NCBI RefSeq assembly: GCF_001514215.1 | Contig: NZ_KQ948876.1 | Location: 1 to 64,000 of the forward strand | Length of the DNA: 64,000 nucleotides | Source: Streptomyces bungoensis | Lineage (GTDB): Bacteria > Actinomycetota > Actinomycetes > Streptomycetales > Streptomycetaceae | Direction of reading: 5' to 3' | Shown: positions 51,862 to 62,829 of the stretch, piece after piece | Position numbering within the stretch: position 1 is the stretch's first letter | Layout: the number at the start of each line of letters is the position of its first letter | Position numbers and translations under genes: made by a program | The notes under the pieces: model-generated | The model's input: only the letters and a program-made list of their open reading frames with translations | Databases searched by the model: none | Told to the model about the DNA's origin: nothing

Positions 51862-52764
51862 ATGAACAACCTCAGCGGGCGCGGCCAGGTGGCGGGCCTT
51901 CCGGCATGGGACCGGTGCGCGGTCATGGGAGTCGTCAACGTGACCCCCGATTCCTTCTCCGACGGGGGCCGCTGGTTCGACACCACCGCCGCCGTCAAGC
52001 GCGGACTGGACCTGGTCGCCGAGGGCGCGGACCTGGTCGACGTCGGCGGCGAGTCCACCCGCCCCGGCGCCACCCGCGTCGACGAGGCCGAAGAGCTCAG
52101 GCGCGTCGTCCCGGTCGTCCGCGGCCTGGCCTCCGAAGGCGTCGTCGTCTCCGTCGACACCATGCGCGCCTCCGTCGCCGAGCAGTCCCTCGCGGCGGGC
52201 GCCGCCCTCGTCAACGACGTCAGCGGCGGCCTCGCCGACCCCGCGATGATCCCCGCGGTCGCCGCGGCCGGCGCCCCCTTCGTCGTCATGCACTGGCGCG
52301 GCTACCTCCAGGGCGGCAACGTCAAGGGCGTCTTCGAGGACGTCGTCGCCGAAGTCGTCGACGAACTGCGCGCGCGCGTGGAGGCCGTCCTGGCGGGCGG
52401 CATCGCCCCCGACCGCATCGTCGTCGACCCCGGCCTCGGCTTCTCCAAGGAGGCCGAGCACGACCTCGCCCTCCTCGCCCACCTCGACCGCCTGCACGCC
52501 CTCGGCCACCCGCTGCTCGTCGCCGCCTCCCGCAAGCGGTTCCTCGGCCGCGTCCTCGCCGGACCCGAGGGCGCTCCCCCGCCGGCCCGGGAGCGCGACG
52601 CCGCCACCGCGGCCGTCTCCGCGCTCGCCGCGCACGCCGGCGCATGGGCCGTGCGCGTCCACGAGGTGCGCGCCACCGCGGACGCCGTACGCGTCGCACG
52701 CGCCGTGGAAGGGGCGCGCACCGCCGCCTCAGCGCAGGCGCCCGGCGCGGAAGGAGCCCGGTGA
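51862..52764 (+). CDS. folP: dihydropteroate synthase
   Basis: Couples p-aminobenzoate to dihydropterin pyrophosphate; target of sulfonamides. The 300-residue barrel has GVVNVTPDSFSDGG (about 23-36), DVGGESTRPGA, VSVDTMRASV, NDVSGG, VVMHWRG and DPGLGFSK and SRKRFLG. The C-terminal 15 residues are an Ala-rich extension. It begins a leaderless transcript and overlaps the next gene by four bases (GTGA). Confidence 0.94.
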   Translation: MNNLSGRGQVAGLPAWDRCAVMGVVNVTPDSFSDGGRWFDTTAAVKRGLDLVAEGADLVDVGGESTRPGATRVDEAEELRRVVPVVRGLASEGVVVSVDTMRASVAEQSLAAGAALVNDVSGGLADPAMIPAVAAAGAPFVVMHWRGYLQGGNVKGVFEDVVAEVVDELRARVEAVLAGGIAPDRIVVDPGLGFSKEAEHDLALLAHLDRLHALGHPLLVAASRKRFLGRVLAGPEGAPPPARERDAATAAVSALAAHAGAWAVRVHEVRATADAVRVARAVEGARTAASAQAPGAEGAR

Positions 52765-53300
52765 GCGCCCCCCATACGGACGTCGAACAGGTGGAGGCCG
52801 CCAACACGGCCTTCTACGAGGCGATGGAGCGCGGTGACTTCGAGGAGCTCTCCTCCTTCTGGCTGACCCCCTCCGACCTGGGCGTCGACGAGGAGTACCA
52901 CGACCCCGCCGACACCGGGGTGATCTCCTGCGTGCACCCCGGCTGGCCCGTGCTCACCGGCCGCGGCGAGGTTCTGCGCTCGTACGCGCTGATCATGGCG
53001 AACACCGACTACATCCAGTTCTTCCTGACCGACGTGCACGTCTCCGTCACCGGCGACACCGCCGTCGTGACCTGCACCGAGAACATCCTCAGCGGCGGGC
53101 CCGCCCCGCAGGAGGGCGAGGAGCTCGGTCCCCTGGTCGGGCAGCTCGTGGTCGCCACCAACGTGTTCCGCCGCACCCCCCTCGGCTGGAAGCTCTGGTC
53201 GCACCACGCCTCACCCGTCCTGGCCGAGACCGACGAAGAGGAAGAAGAGGGACCGGACGGGATCAACGGGGTGGATCCGGACGAGAATCCGCTCGCCTGA
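52761..53300 (+). CDS. NTF2/SnoaL-like protein coupled to folP
   Basis: A 179-residue alpha+beta-barrel protein of the nuclear transport factor 2-like (SnoaL/DUF4440) group: helix VEAANTAFYEAMERGDFEELSSFW, then sheets ending in WKLWSHHASPV. A Glu-rich tail (ETDEEEEEG) follows. No catalytic set can be assigned. The GTG overlaps the folP stop, so it may serve the folate pathway or simply be co-expressed; function unknown. Confidence 0.82.
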   Translation: MSAPHTDVEQVEAANTAFYEAMERGDFEELSSFWLTPSDLGVDEEYHDPADTGVISCVHPGWPVLTGRGEVLRSYALIMANTDYIQFFLTDVHVSVTGDTAVVTCTENILSGGPAPQEGEELGPLVGQLVVATNVFRRTPLGWKLWSHHASPVLAETDEEEEEGPDGINGVDPDENPLA

Positions 53301-53382
53301 GCGATCCCGCACCCCGCGGGGACCAACAAGTGGTTGGAATCACGAGCCCCGGGGTAGGAGCCGCTACCAAACCCTGACGCGT

Positions 53383-53408
53383 CCGGGTTTCCCTGGGGAA
53401 ACACCCGG
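53383..53408 (+). terminator. candidate terminator after the folP unit
   Basis: GTTTCCC and GGGAAAC (53387-53402) pair around a 2-base turn, extended by CCGG / CCGG with a 2-base bulge. No U-tract follows. The rest of the 249-base gap before folB shows nothing else I can name. Confidence 0.4.
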
Positions 53409-53549
53409 TGAACCCTCCGGAACCCGGCCCGGACCCGCGCCGCCGTGGCCCGGCCGTGTCAGTGCCCGCAGGTAGATTCGTCCGTGGCCGGTGTGCCGCC
53501 CGCACGCGGCACCGACCGGCCGTTCCCGACGATTGCAGGAGTGATTCGC

Positions 53550-53909
53550 GTGGATCGTGTCGCGCTGCGCGGCCTGAAGGCCCGCGGGCACCACGGAGTG
53601 TTCCCCCGGGAGCGCGAGGAGGGCCAGACCTTCCTCGTGGACCTCGTCCTCGGGCTGGACACCCGGCCGGCCGCGGCGGACGACGACCTGACGAAGACCG
53701 TCCACTACGGCATCGTGGCCGAGGAGGTCGTGGCCGTGGTCGAGGGCGAGCCGGTGAACCTCATCGAGACGCTCGCCGAGCGCATCGCCCAGACCTGCCT
53801 GAAGCACGACGGGGTCCAGGAGGTCGAGGTCTGCGTCCACAAGCCCGACGCGCCGATCACCGTCCCCTTCGACGACGTGACCGTCACCATCATCCGGAGC
53901 CGAGCATGA
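53550..53909 (+). CDS. folB: dihydroneopterin aldolase
   Basis: Cleaves dihydroneopterin to hydroxymethyl-dihydropterin. The 119-residue product has the family pattern RGLKARGHHGVFPREREEGQ split by the catalytic His-Gly, VHYGIVAEEV, LIETLAERIA and the C-terminal VHKPDAPI. The GTG at 53550 with AGGAG eight bases upstream is chosen; a GTG three codons earlier is possible. Its stop overlaps folK (ATGA). Confidence 0.94.
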   Translation: MDRVALRGLKARGHHGVFPREREEGQTFLVDLVLGLDTRPAAADDDLTKTVHYGIVAEEVVAVVEGEPVNLIETLAERIAQTCLKHDGVQEVEVCVHKPDAPITVPFDDVTVTIIRSRA

Positions 53910-54517
53910 CCCGACCGTTCCTCCCGGGGCACAGCGACCCCACCGTCCAGCCGGTCCCCGCCTCCGTCGTCGAGCAGGTCGACGCCGCCGACACGACGCT
54001 CAGCAACCCCAAGCCCGCCGTCATCTCCATCGGCTCCAACCTCGGCAACCGGCTGGAGACCCTCCAGGGAGCCGTCGACGCCCTGGAGGACACGCCCGGC
54101 GTGCGCGTGAAGGCCGTGTCGCCGGTGTACGAGACCGAGCCGTGGGGCGTCGAGCCGGGCAGCCAGCCGTCGTACTTCAACGCGGTGGTCGTCCTGAAGA
54201 CGACCCTCCCGCCGTCCTCCCTGCTCGAGCGCGCGCACGCCGTCGAGGAGGCCTTCAACCGGGTCCGCGACGAGCGCTGGGGTCCGCGCACCCTGGACGT
54301 CGACATCGTCGCCTACGCCGGTGTCACCTCCGACGACCCGCGCCTGACCCTCCCCCACCCGCGCGCCCACGAGCGCGCCTTCGTGCTCGCCCCCTGGCAC
54401 GACGTGGACCCGCAGGCCCAGCTGCCCGGCCGCGGCACGGTGGCCGACCTGCTGTCGGCCGTCACCCGCGACGGCGTGGAAGCCCGGCGGGACCTGGAAC
54501 TCCGACTGCCCGAGTAG
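53906..54517 (+). CDS. folK: hydroxymethyl-dihydropterin pyrophosphokinase
   Basis: Transfers pyrophosphate from ATP to hydroxymethyl-dihydropterin, feeding folP. The 203-residue product has an N-terminal extension of about 35 residues before the core AVISIGSNLGNR, then VYETEPWG, FNAVVVL, and the signature ERWGPRTLDVDIV. It is coupled to folB by an ATGA overlap. Confidence 0.94.
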   Translation: MTRPFLPGHSDPTVQPVPASVVEQVDAADTTLSNPKPAVISIGSNLGNRLETLQGAVDALEDTPGVRVKAVSPVYETEPWGVEPGSQPSYFNAVVVLKTTLPPSSLLERAHAVEEAFNRVRDERWGPRTLDVDIVAYAGVTSDDPRLTLPHPRAHERAFVLAPWHDVDPQAQLPGRGTVADLLSAVTRDGVEARRDLELRLPE

Positions 54518-54575
54518 CCGTTAAGGTCAACACGAGCACGGTCCGGGAGCGGCCCGGGGGAGCTGAAGGGACACC

Positions 54576-55064
54576 GTGAAACAGCTGCGCATCAGGGTGC
54601 TGGCCGGCGTGTTCGTCGTGGCCGGGATCCTCTCCTGGGCGGGCGCCCGCCTCTGGAACTCGATCGGGACCCTGCCCAGCGTCCCCCTGGCCGCCCCCGT
54701 CGTCCTCGCCCTGATCGCCGTGGTGCTCCTCGCCACGGCCCTCTCGCTGCGCGCCCGCTTCAAGGCCCAGCGCGAGCGGCGCCCCGGGGCCAAGGGCGTC
54801 GACCCCCTGATGGCGGCCCGCGCGGTCGTCTTCGGCCAGGCCAGCGCCCTGGTGGCAGCCCTGGTCGCCGGCATGTACGGCGGCACCGGGGTCTTCCTCC
54901 TGGAACTCCTCGACATCCCGGCCCGCCGCGACCAGGCCTTCTACGCCGGCTTCTCGGTCCTCGCCGGCATCGCCGTGATAGCGGCGGCCCTGTTCCTCGA
55001 ACGCGTCTGCCGCCTCCCCGAGGACGACGACGAGAACCACCCGGGGACCGAGCCGGTGGCCTGA
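54576..55064 (+). CDS. DUF3180 family membrane protein
   Basis: A 162-residue protein with four membrane segments (about 7-25, 38-58, 85-103 and 120-141), matching the actinobacterial DUF3180 family that habitually follows folK. The GTG at 54576 lies 58 bases after folK. The basic loop (RARFKAQRERRPG) between segments 2 and 3 should be cytoplasmic. Function unknown; the conserved neighbour suggests transport or envelope support for the folate genes, which is only inference. Confidence 0.85.
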   Translation: MKQLRIRVLAGVFVVAGILSWAGARLWNSIGTLPSVPLAAPVVLALIAVVLLATALSLRARFKAQRERRPGAKGVDPLMAARAVVFGQASALVAALVAGMYGGTGVFLLELLDIPARRDQAFYAGFSVLAGIAVIAAALFLERVCRLPEDDDENHPGTEPVA

Positions 55065-55084
55065 CCCACCGGTGCGCCGTAGGG

Positions 55085-55690
55085 TCAGCCCGCCATGATG
55101 AGGCTCATCGCCTCGTTCCGCGTCGCCGCGTCCCGCAGCTGACCGCGGACGGCCGAGGTGATGGTCTTGGCGCCCGGCTTGCGGATCCCGCGCATCGACA
55201 TGCACATGTGCTCGCACTCCACGACCACGATCACGCCGCGAGGCTCGAGGATCTTCATCAGGGAGTCCGCTATCTGCGTCGTCATGCGCTCCTGGACCTG
55301 GGGGCGGCGCGCGTAGACGTCCACGAGACGGGCGAGCTTGGACAGGCCGGTGATCTTGCCCGACACGGACGGGATGTATCCGACGTGGGCGACTCCCCGG
55401 AACGGCACCAGATGGTGCTCACATGTCGAGTACACCTCGATGTCCTTCACGAGCACCATCTCGTCGTGCCCGAGGTCGAACGTCGTCGTCAGGACGTCCT
55501 CCGGCTTCTGCCACAGGCCCGCGAAGATCTCCCGGTACGCCCGCGCCACCCGCGCCGGCGTCTCCCGCAGGCCCTCGCGGTCCGGGTCCTCACCGACCGC
55601 GATCAGCAGCTCCCGTACGGCGTTCTCGGCGCGCTTCTCGTCGAACTCGCCGATGGTGCCCTCGCCGTCCAGCGTCACCGGGTCGGTCAT
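55085..55690 (-). CDS. folE: GTP cyclohydrolase I
   Basis: First enzyme of folate synthesis, converting GTP to dihydroneopterin triphosphate. The 201-residue product has the zinc ligands in YSTCEHHLVPF and VVVECEHMCMSMRG, plus the family motifs VGYIPSVSGKITGLSKLARLVDVYARRPQVQE in two blocks. The ATG at 55690 has GAGG upstream. It converges with DUF3180 and is separated from ftsH upstream by a strong terminator. Confidence 0.95.
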   Translation of the reverse strand: MTDPVTLDGEGTIGEFDEKRAENAVRELLIAVGEDPDREGLRETPARVARAYREIFAGLWQKPEDVLTTTFDLGHDEMVLVKDIEVYSTCEHHLVPFRGVAHVGYIPSVSGKITGLSKLARLVDVYARRPQVQERMTTQIADSLMKILEPRGVIVVVECEHMCMSMRGIRKPGAKTITSAVRGQLRDAATRNEAMSLIMAG

Positions 55691-55734
55691 CTGATGCCTC
55701 GTTCCTGTGCGTCTTGCTCGCGGGCATACCGAAA

Positions 55735-55772
55735 TGCCACGCCCCCCAGGCTAGAACCTGGGGGGCGTGGCA
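55735..55772 (-). terminator. Rho-independent terminator after ftsH
   Basis: A perfect 16-bp stem (55735-55750 with 55757-55772) with a 6-base loop is followed on the minus strand by TTTCGG, 30 bases after the ftsH stop. Confidence 0.85.
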
Positions 55773-55802
55773 ATCATTCCGGGCCTGTTGGCCGGAAAGT
55801 GA

Positions 55803-57842
<2,040 letters not shown>

Positions 57843-58037
57843 CCATACGGAGCGGTGCCGCCCCGTCCCTCCTGCCATAGTGAGTTTGATAAGACAGTTC
57901 TTCTGACGGTACCCCAGCATCGTGGTCCAAAGCCGCACGGAGCGGCGTGGACGGCCGGCAATCCCGTCTCTGCATGCTCCAACGCGGAGAGACCCGCTGG
58001 GGTTCCCGAGCGTCTCGGAAGAGCCGGCCCTGTGGGC

Positions 58038-58598
58038 TCAGCCGCCGTAGACGTGGGGCGCGAGCGTACCGACGAACGGCAGGTTGCGGTACTTCTCGGC
58101 GTAGTCGAGGCCGTAGCCGACGACGAACTCGTTCGGGATGTCGAAGCCGACCCACTCGACGTCGATGGCGACCTTGGCGGCGTCCGGCTTGCGCAGCAGC
58201 GTGCACACCTTGAGGGAGGCGGGCTCGCGCGAGCCGAGGTTGTTGATCAGCCAGGACAGGGTCAGGCCGGAGTCGATGATGTCCTCGACGATCAGGACGT
58301 GCCTGCCCTTGATGTCGGTGTCGAGGTCCTTGAGGATGCGGACGACACCGGAGGACTGGGTGCCCGCGCCGTAGGAGGACACGGCCATCCAGTCCATGGT
58401 GACGGGGGTGGACAGCGCCCGGGCGAGGTCCGCCATGACCATCACGGCGCCCTTGAGGACGCCGACGATGAGCAGGTCCTTGTCCGCGTATTCCGCGTCG
58501 ATCTTCGCGGCCAGCTCGGCCAGCTTCGCGTCGATCTCTTCCTTGGTGATGAGTACCTGCTTGAGGTCGGCACCCATGTCTTTCGCGTCCACCCGCAT
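58038..58598 (-). CDS. hpt: hypoxanthine phosphoribosyltransferase
   Basis: Salvages hypoxanthine/guanine with PRPP. The 186-residue product has the PRPP loop VLIVEDIIDSGLTL (about 100-113), LLIVGVLKGAVMVMADLAR and the C-terminal DYAEKYRNLPFVG. The start is ATG at 58598 (a GTG directly precedes it). It sits between tilS and ftsH, an order conserved from Firmicutes to actinobacteria. Confidence 0.94.
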   Translation of the reverse strand: MRVDAKDMGADLKQVLITKEEIDAKLAELAAKIDAEYADKDLLIVGVLKGAVMVMADLARALSTPVTMDWMAVSSYGAGTQSSGVVRILKDLDTDIKGRHVLIVEDIIDSGLTLSWLINNLGSREPASLKVCTLLRKPDAAKVAIDVEWVGFDIPNEFVVGYGLDYAEKYRNLPFVGTLAPHVYGG

Positions 58599-58685
58599 CA
58601 CTTTCGGTCGTCCCGCACTTACGGCCGCTGGTACTACGGCCACCGGCTGCCCGGCCCACCGGAGGGTCTCTCCGGGGGTCGCGAT

Positions 58686-59744
58686 TCAGCCTTGCCGAAT
58701 CACCAGTCTGCCACCCTGGCGCCGGGCGACGACTTTGCCCGGGAGATTGATGGCCTTCTGGCCGCGCCAGCCGGTGATCAGCCGGTCGACTTCCTCGATG
58801 TGCCGGGCGAAGAGGGATCCGGCGGGGGCGCCGGCCTCGATGGCGGCGCGGCGCAGGATGCGGCGGCGTACGGCGGCCGGCAGGGCGTAGAGCTTGGCGC
58901 ACTCCAGCAGGCCCGCGGCGTCGCGTACGGAGGCCTCGGCCTGGCCGGCCCAGGCGTCGAGGGCGTCGGCGTCGTCGCGGGAGAGCCGGGCGGTGCGGGC
59001 GAGGGCTTCCACGACGCCTTTGCCGAGGGCCTTCTCGAGGGCGGGCAGGCCCTCGTGCCGGAGCCGGGAGCGGGTGTAGGCCGGGTCGGCGTTGTGCGGG
59101 TCGTCCCAGACCGGCAGGGACTGGACCATGCAGGCCTTGCGGGCGGTCTGCCGGTCGATGTGCAGGAACGGGCGCCGGTAACGGCCGCCGGCCCCCGAGA
59201 CCGCGGCCATGCCGGACAGGGAGCGGATGCCGGAGCCGCGGGCGAGGCCGAGCAGGACGGTTTCGGCCTGGTCGTCGCGGGTGTGGCCGAGCAGGACCGC
59301 GGCGGCGCCGTGGCGTTCGGCGGCGGCGTCGAGGGCGGCGTAGCGGGCGTCGCGCGCGGCGGCCTCGGGTCCGCCTTCGCGGCCGACGCGCACCGTGACG
59401 GACTCGGCGGGGTCGAGACCGAGGCCGCGCAGCCGGAGGACGACCTCGTCGGCGCGCAGGTCGGACCCGGCCTGGAGGCCGTGGTCGACGGTGACGCCGC
59501 CGGCGCGGATGCCGAGCCGGGGGGCCTCGAAGGCGAGGGCGGAGGCGAGCGCCATGGAGTCGGCGCCGCCGGAGCACGCGACGAGCACGAGCGGGGAGGG
59601 GGGCCGCTCGGCCGGGGCGTCCTGGCCGGGGGCGCGCCGGGTGCGCCCGGGGGCGTCGAGGGCGCAGCCGTGGTCGGTGAGGATGTCGTGGAGGACGCGG
59701 CGGACCGCCAGGCGTATCGCCGCGACCGCAGGATGGGGACCCAT
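58686..59744 (-). CDS. tilS: tRNA(Ile)-lysidine synthetase
   Basis: Modifies the CAU anticodon of tRNA-Ile2 to lysidine so it reads AUA. The 352-residue product has the PP-loop ACSGGADSM (about 56-64), GGVTVDHGLQAGSDLRADEV, the LGHTRDDQAETVLLGLARGSG motif and the YTRSRLRHEGLP substrate region. It lacks the long E. coli C-terminal domains, normal for actinobacteria. It likely heads the tilS-hpt-ftsH set. The 192 bases upstream of it hold nothing I recognise. Confidence 0.93.
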   Translation of the reverse strand: MGPHPAVAAIRLAVRRVLHDILTDHGCALDAPGRTRRAPGQDAPAERPPSPLVLVACSGGADSMALASALAFEAPRLGIRAGGVTVDHGLQAGSDLRADEVVLRLRGLGLDPAESVTVRVGREGGPEAAARDARYAALDAAAERHGAAAVLLGHTRDDQAETVLLGLARGSGIRSLSGMAAVSGAGGRYRRPFLHIDRQTARKACMVQSLPVWDDPHNADPAYTRSRLRHEGLPALEKALGKGVVEALARTARLSRDDADALDAWAGQAEASVRDAAGLLECAKLYALPAAVRRRILRRAAIEAGAPAGSLFARHIEEVDRLITGWRGQKAINLPGKVVARRQGGRLVIRQG

Positions 59745-59936
59745 GTCCGGTTCCCTTCATGAAGTTTCCGGGGGGTGAGCCCGAAGTCGGTCACTCAGAG
59801 TGTGTAGATGGTGACAGAAGCGGGCCGTTCCCCGAGCATTGCACGCCTACCCATCGCTCACGGTCCCTCGGACGGGTGATTGGTGGGGCGTTCGTCTGCC
59901 GTCGGCCGGATTCGTTTCACACCCGCCGTGCGGCGC

Positions 59937-61070
59937 TCACGCCTCGGGCTTGCGGTGCACCCGAGTGACCCAGTCCGCCGGTTTGGCGATCTCCGCCTTG
60001 GTGGGCAGGGTGTTGGGGGAGGTCCAGACGCGGTTGAAGCCGTCCATGCCGACCTGTTCGACGACGGCGCGCACGAAGCGTTCGCCGTCGCGGTACTGCC
60101 TGAGTTTGGCGTCCAGACCCAGCAGTTTGCGCAGGGCGAGGTCGAGGCGGGAGGCGCCCTTGGCGCGGCGCTGCTGGAACTTCTCGCGGATCTCGGCGAC
60201 GGACCGCACGACGTCCGGGCCCACTCCGTCCATGACGAAGTCGGCGTGGCCCTCGAGGAGGGACATCACGGCGGTGAGGCGGCCGAGGATCTCGCGCTGG
60301 GCCGGGGTCTGCACCAGTTCGACGAACGAGCGTCCGCCGTCCTCCTCCTCGCCCTCGGGGCGGCCGCCGGCGAGGGACTGCGCGGCGTCCCGGACGCGCT
60401 CGAGGACGGTCATCGGGTCGACGTCGGTCTCGGCCAAGAACGACTGGATTTCGCCCTCGAGGTGGTCGCGGAGCCAGGGCACGGCGGTGAACTGGGTGCG
60501 GTGGGTCTCCTCGTGCAGGCAGACCCAGAGCCGGAAGTCGTGCGGCTGGACGTCGAGTTCGCGCTCGACGTGGACGATGTTGGGGGCGACGAGGAGCAGC
60601 CGGCCGCCGCCGTTCTCCCCGGCGGGAAGGTCGCGGGTGGCGGGGGCGAAGGTCTCGTACTGGCCGAGGACGCGGGAGGCGAGGAACGACAGCAGCATGC
60701 CGAGTTCGACGCCGGTGACCTTGCCGCCGACGGCGCCGAGGACGGCGCTGCCGGGGTTGCCGCCGCGCCGGTCCTGCATCTTGTCCAGGAGGGGCTTGAG
60801 GATCTCCCGGAAGCCGGCGACGTTGGCGCGGACCCAGCCGGGGCGGTCGACGACGAGGACGGGGGTGTCGTGGGTCTCCTCGGTGCCGAGACGAGTGAAG
60901 CCCCGGACGTGTTCCTCCGAGGCCTTCGCGTGCCGGCGCAGTTCCGCGACGACGGACCTGGCCTCGTCGCGGCTGACCTCCGGGCCCGGGCGCACGAGCC
61001 GTGTCGCGGTCGCCACCGCGAGGTTCCAGTCGACCATCCCGGGAGATGCGGTGCCACCGAAGCTCGTCAT
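59937..61070 (-). CDS. zinc-dependent metalloprotease-like protein (DUF2342)
   Basis: A 377-residue protein of the actinobacterial DUF2342 family, often labelled as associated with coenzyme F420 biosynthesis. A metalloprotease-like motif HEETH (in CLHEETHRTQF, about 183-187) and a second conserved block EGHADFVMDGVG (about 273-284) could supply zinc ligands. No signal peptide. The ATG at 61070 is six bases below TACCGT, so it is leaderless. Protease activity is inference. Confidence 0.83.
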   Translation of the reverse strand: MTSFGGTASPGMVDWNLAVATATRLVRPGPEVSRDEARSVVAELRRHAKASEEHVRGFTRLGTEETHDTPVLVVDRPGWVRANVAGFREILKPLLDKMQDRRGGNPGSAVLGAVGGKVTGVELGMLLSFLASRVLGQYETFAPATRDLPAGENGGGRLLLVAPNIVHVERELDVQPHDFRLWVCLHEETHRTQFTAVPWLRDHLEGEIQSFLAETDVDPMTVLERVRDAAQSLAGGRPEGEEEDGGRSFVELVQTPAQREILGRLTAVMSLLEGHADFVMDGVGPDVVRSVAEIREKFQQRRAKGASRLDLALRKLLGLDAKLRQYRDGERFVRAVVEQVGMDGFNRVWTSPNTLPTKAEIAKPADWVTRVHRKPEA

Positions 61071-61076
61071 GGGTCA

Positions 61077-61082
61077 ACGGTA
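61077..61082 (-). promoter_or_regulatory. -10 hexamer, leaderless promoter
   Basis: TACCGT on the minus strand lies six bases before the ATG at 61070. Confidence 0.55.
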
Positions 61083-61148
61083 CGTGAGCCTCACCACTTG
61101 GGGCAGGCCGTGTGGGGTGGGCGGGGTGGCGGCGGGGCCTGCCCGGGG

Positions 61149-62750
61149 CTACCCGCAGCCGCAGCCGGCCAGGGCCGTCGCCGTCCGGTCCAGGGCCGAC
61201 TGGGCCGCCTGGGGGTCGGTCGTGCCGGAGGCCAGGAAGGCGAAGGCGAGGAGGTGGCCGTCGGTGTCGACGACGGTGCCGGCGAGGGTGTTGACGCCGG
61301 TCAGGGTGCCTGTCTTGGCGCGGACGACACCGGCGGCGCCGTCGGTGTAGCGGTGGGTCAGGGTGCCGGTGAAGCCGGCGACGGGGAGGCCGGTGAGGAC
61401 CGGGCGCAGGCCGGGGCGGGCGGGGTCGCCGGCCGTGACCAGGAGGGCGGTCAGGAGGTTGGCCGTGAGCCGGTCGTCGCGGTCGAGGCCGCTGCCGTCG
61501 TGGAAGGAGGCGCCGGACAGGGGCAGGCCGAGCTTGGTGAGGCGGGCGGCGACGGCCTTGGCGCCGCCCGCGAAGCTCCCCGGCTCGCCGCTCGCCAGCG
61601 CGGTCTGGCGGGCGAGGGCCTCGGCGATGTCGTTGTCGCTGTTGGTCAGCATGCGCTCGACCACGGCCGACAGCGGGGGCGAGGAGACGGTGGCGAGGGT
61701 CTTCGCGCGCGTGGTGGCCTTGGACGGGCCGGGGGCCGTCGTCGTGATGCCGGCGTCCTTCAGGAAGCCGGCGAAGGTGCCGGCCGCGTCCGCCGCCGGG
61801 TCGCTCACGCGGGTCGCCGGGCCGCTGCTGGAGTCGTCGGTGCGGCCCTCGTCGGCGATGAGGGCGCTGACGGGCGCGAGGTTGTCGTTGACGCCGATGG
61901 GGTGCAGTGCGGGCCCGGAGTAGAGGGTGGTGTCGTACGACAGGGTGACCTTGCCGATGTGGCGCCGGGTGAGCGCGGCGGCGGTGTCGGCGGCGAGGGT
62001 GCGCAGGCTCGCCCAGCCCGCGGCCTTCTTCCGGGCGGTGAGGGTCGGGTCGCCGCCGCCGACCAGGACGAGCTCCCCGGTGTCGGGTTCGAGCGCGGCG
62101 CGGGTGGTGAAGCGGTGGTCGGGGCCGAGCGCGGACAGGGCCGCGACGGCGGTGGCGATCTTGGTGGTGGAGGCGGGGGTGAGGGGCTTGCCCGCGTCGC
62201 TGCCGTAGAGCCGTCTGCCGGTGGTGACGTCGACGACGGCTCCCGTGTGGCCGCCGCTGAGCGCGGGGACGCCCAGGAGGGGCTCCAGGACGTCGGCGAG
62301 GGCCTTTCCGGTGGGCGGGGCCTTCTTGGTGCTCACGGTGCCCGTGGCGCTCCCCAGTCCCGCGAGGACCGCCGCCGCGCTCGGTGCGGGCCGGGGCAGT
62401 CCCGCGGCGGTGCCGGAGCCGTCGTGATCTGTGCCACCCGGCCGCTCCAGGGCAGCGGCACGGTCCCGCTCGGCCGTACGCTGACCGTTGGCGTCCCAGG
62501 GCCCGGCGGCGGTCACCACACCGGCGGCCAGTGCCAGCCCGGCGGTGGCGGCGCCCGCGCTGTACTGCCAGGTCCTGATGTTCCGGGGACGGCGCAGGTG
62601 GGAACGCGGGGACCGTACGGCACGGGCCAGCCGCGCGACCCGCGGCCTCGCGGCCGTCACGGCACGCGTCACCCGCGGTCGTAGCGCGTTCGCGAGCCGC
62701 TCAACCCGCGGTCCCGCGGCTCGCCAAGGCCCGAGCTCTGGCACGACCAC
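61149..62750 (-). CDS. dacB: D-alanyl-D-alanine carboxypeptidase/endopeptidase (PBP4, S13 family)
   Basis: A 533-residue low-molecular-mass penicillin-binding protein that trims cell-wall peptides. A basic, Arg-rich cytoplasmic N-terminus of about 60 residues precedes one membrane segment (about 65-83), then a linker and the S13 domain: SxxK in PASTTKIA (about 193-200), SxN in TNSDNDIAE and KTG in RAKTGTLTG. The N-terminal tail with repeated RPRV/RVARLAR motifs is unusual and may bind anionic partners. The GTG at 62750 has AAGGGG upstream. It is divergent from ppa. Confidence 0.92.
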   Translation of the reverse strand: MVVPELGPWRAAGPRVERLANALRPRVTRAVTAARPRVARLARAVRSPRSHLRRPRNIRTWQYSAGAATAGLALAAGVVTAAGPWDANGQRTAERDRAAALERPGGTDHDGSGTAAGLPRPAPSAAAVLAGLGSATGTVSTKKAPPTGKALADVLEPLLGVPALSGGHTGAVVDVTTGRRLYGSDAGKPLTPASTTKIATAVAALSALGPDHRFTTRAALEPDTGELVLVGGGDPTLTARKKAAGWASLRTLAADTAAALTRRHIGKVTLSYDTTLYSGPALHPIGVNDNLAPVSALIADEGRTDDSSSGPATRVSDPAADAAGTFAGFLKDAGITTTAPGPSKATTRAKTLATVSSPPLSAVVERMLTNSDNDIAEALARQTALASGEPGSFAGGAKAVAARLTKLGLPLSGASFHDGSGLDRDDRLTANLLTALLVTAGDPARPGLRPVLTGLPVAGFTGTLTHRYTDGAAGVVRAKTGTLTGVNTLAGTVVDTDGHLLAFAFLASGTTDPQAAQSALDRTATALAGCGCG

Positions 62751-62829
62751 CAGCCCCTTTCGCGATCACACACCTGCGTGAGGGACACTTAACCACCAGA
62801 ACTATGTGTTGATCATGGAGGAGCCACCG

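Noticed and set aside
53301..53549. Extra small gene between the SnoaL-like gene and folB
   Set aside because: Open frames here are short, lack starts with ribosome sites, and run into folB in the wrong frame.
59880..62684. A 934-codon plus-strand open frame opposite the DUF2342 and dacB genes
   Set aside because: Antisense shadow: Gly/Ala/Glu-rich repeats with no family motif, while the opposite strand encodes clear proteins.
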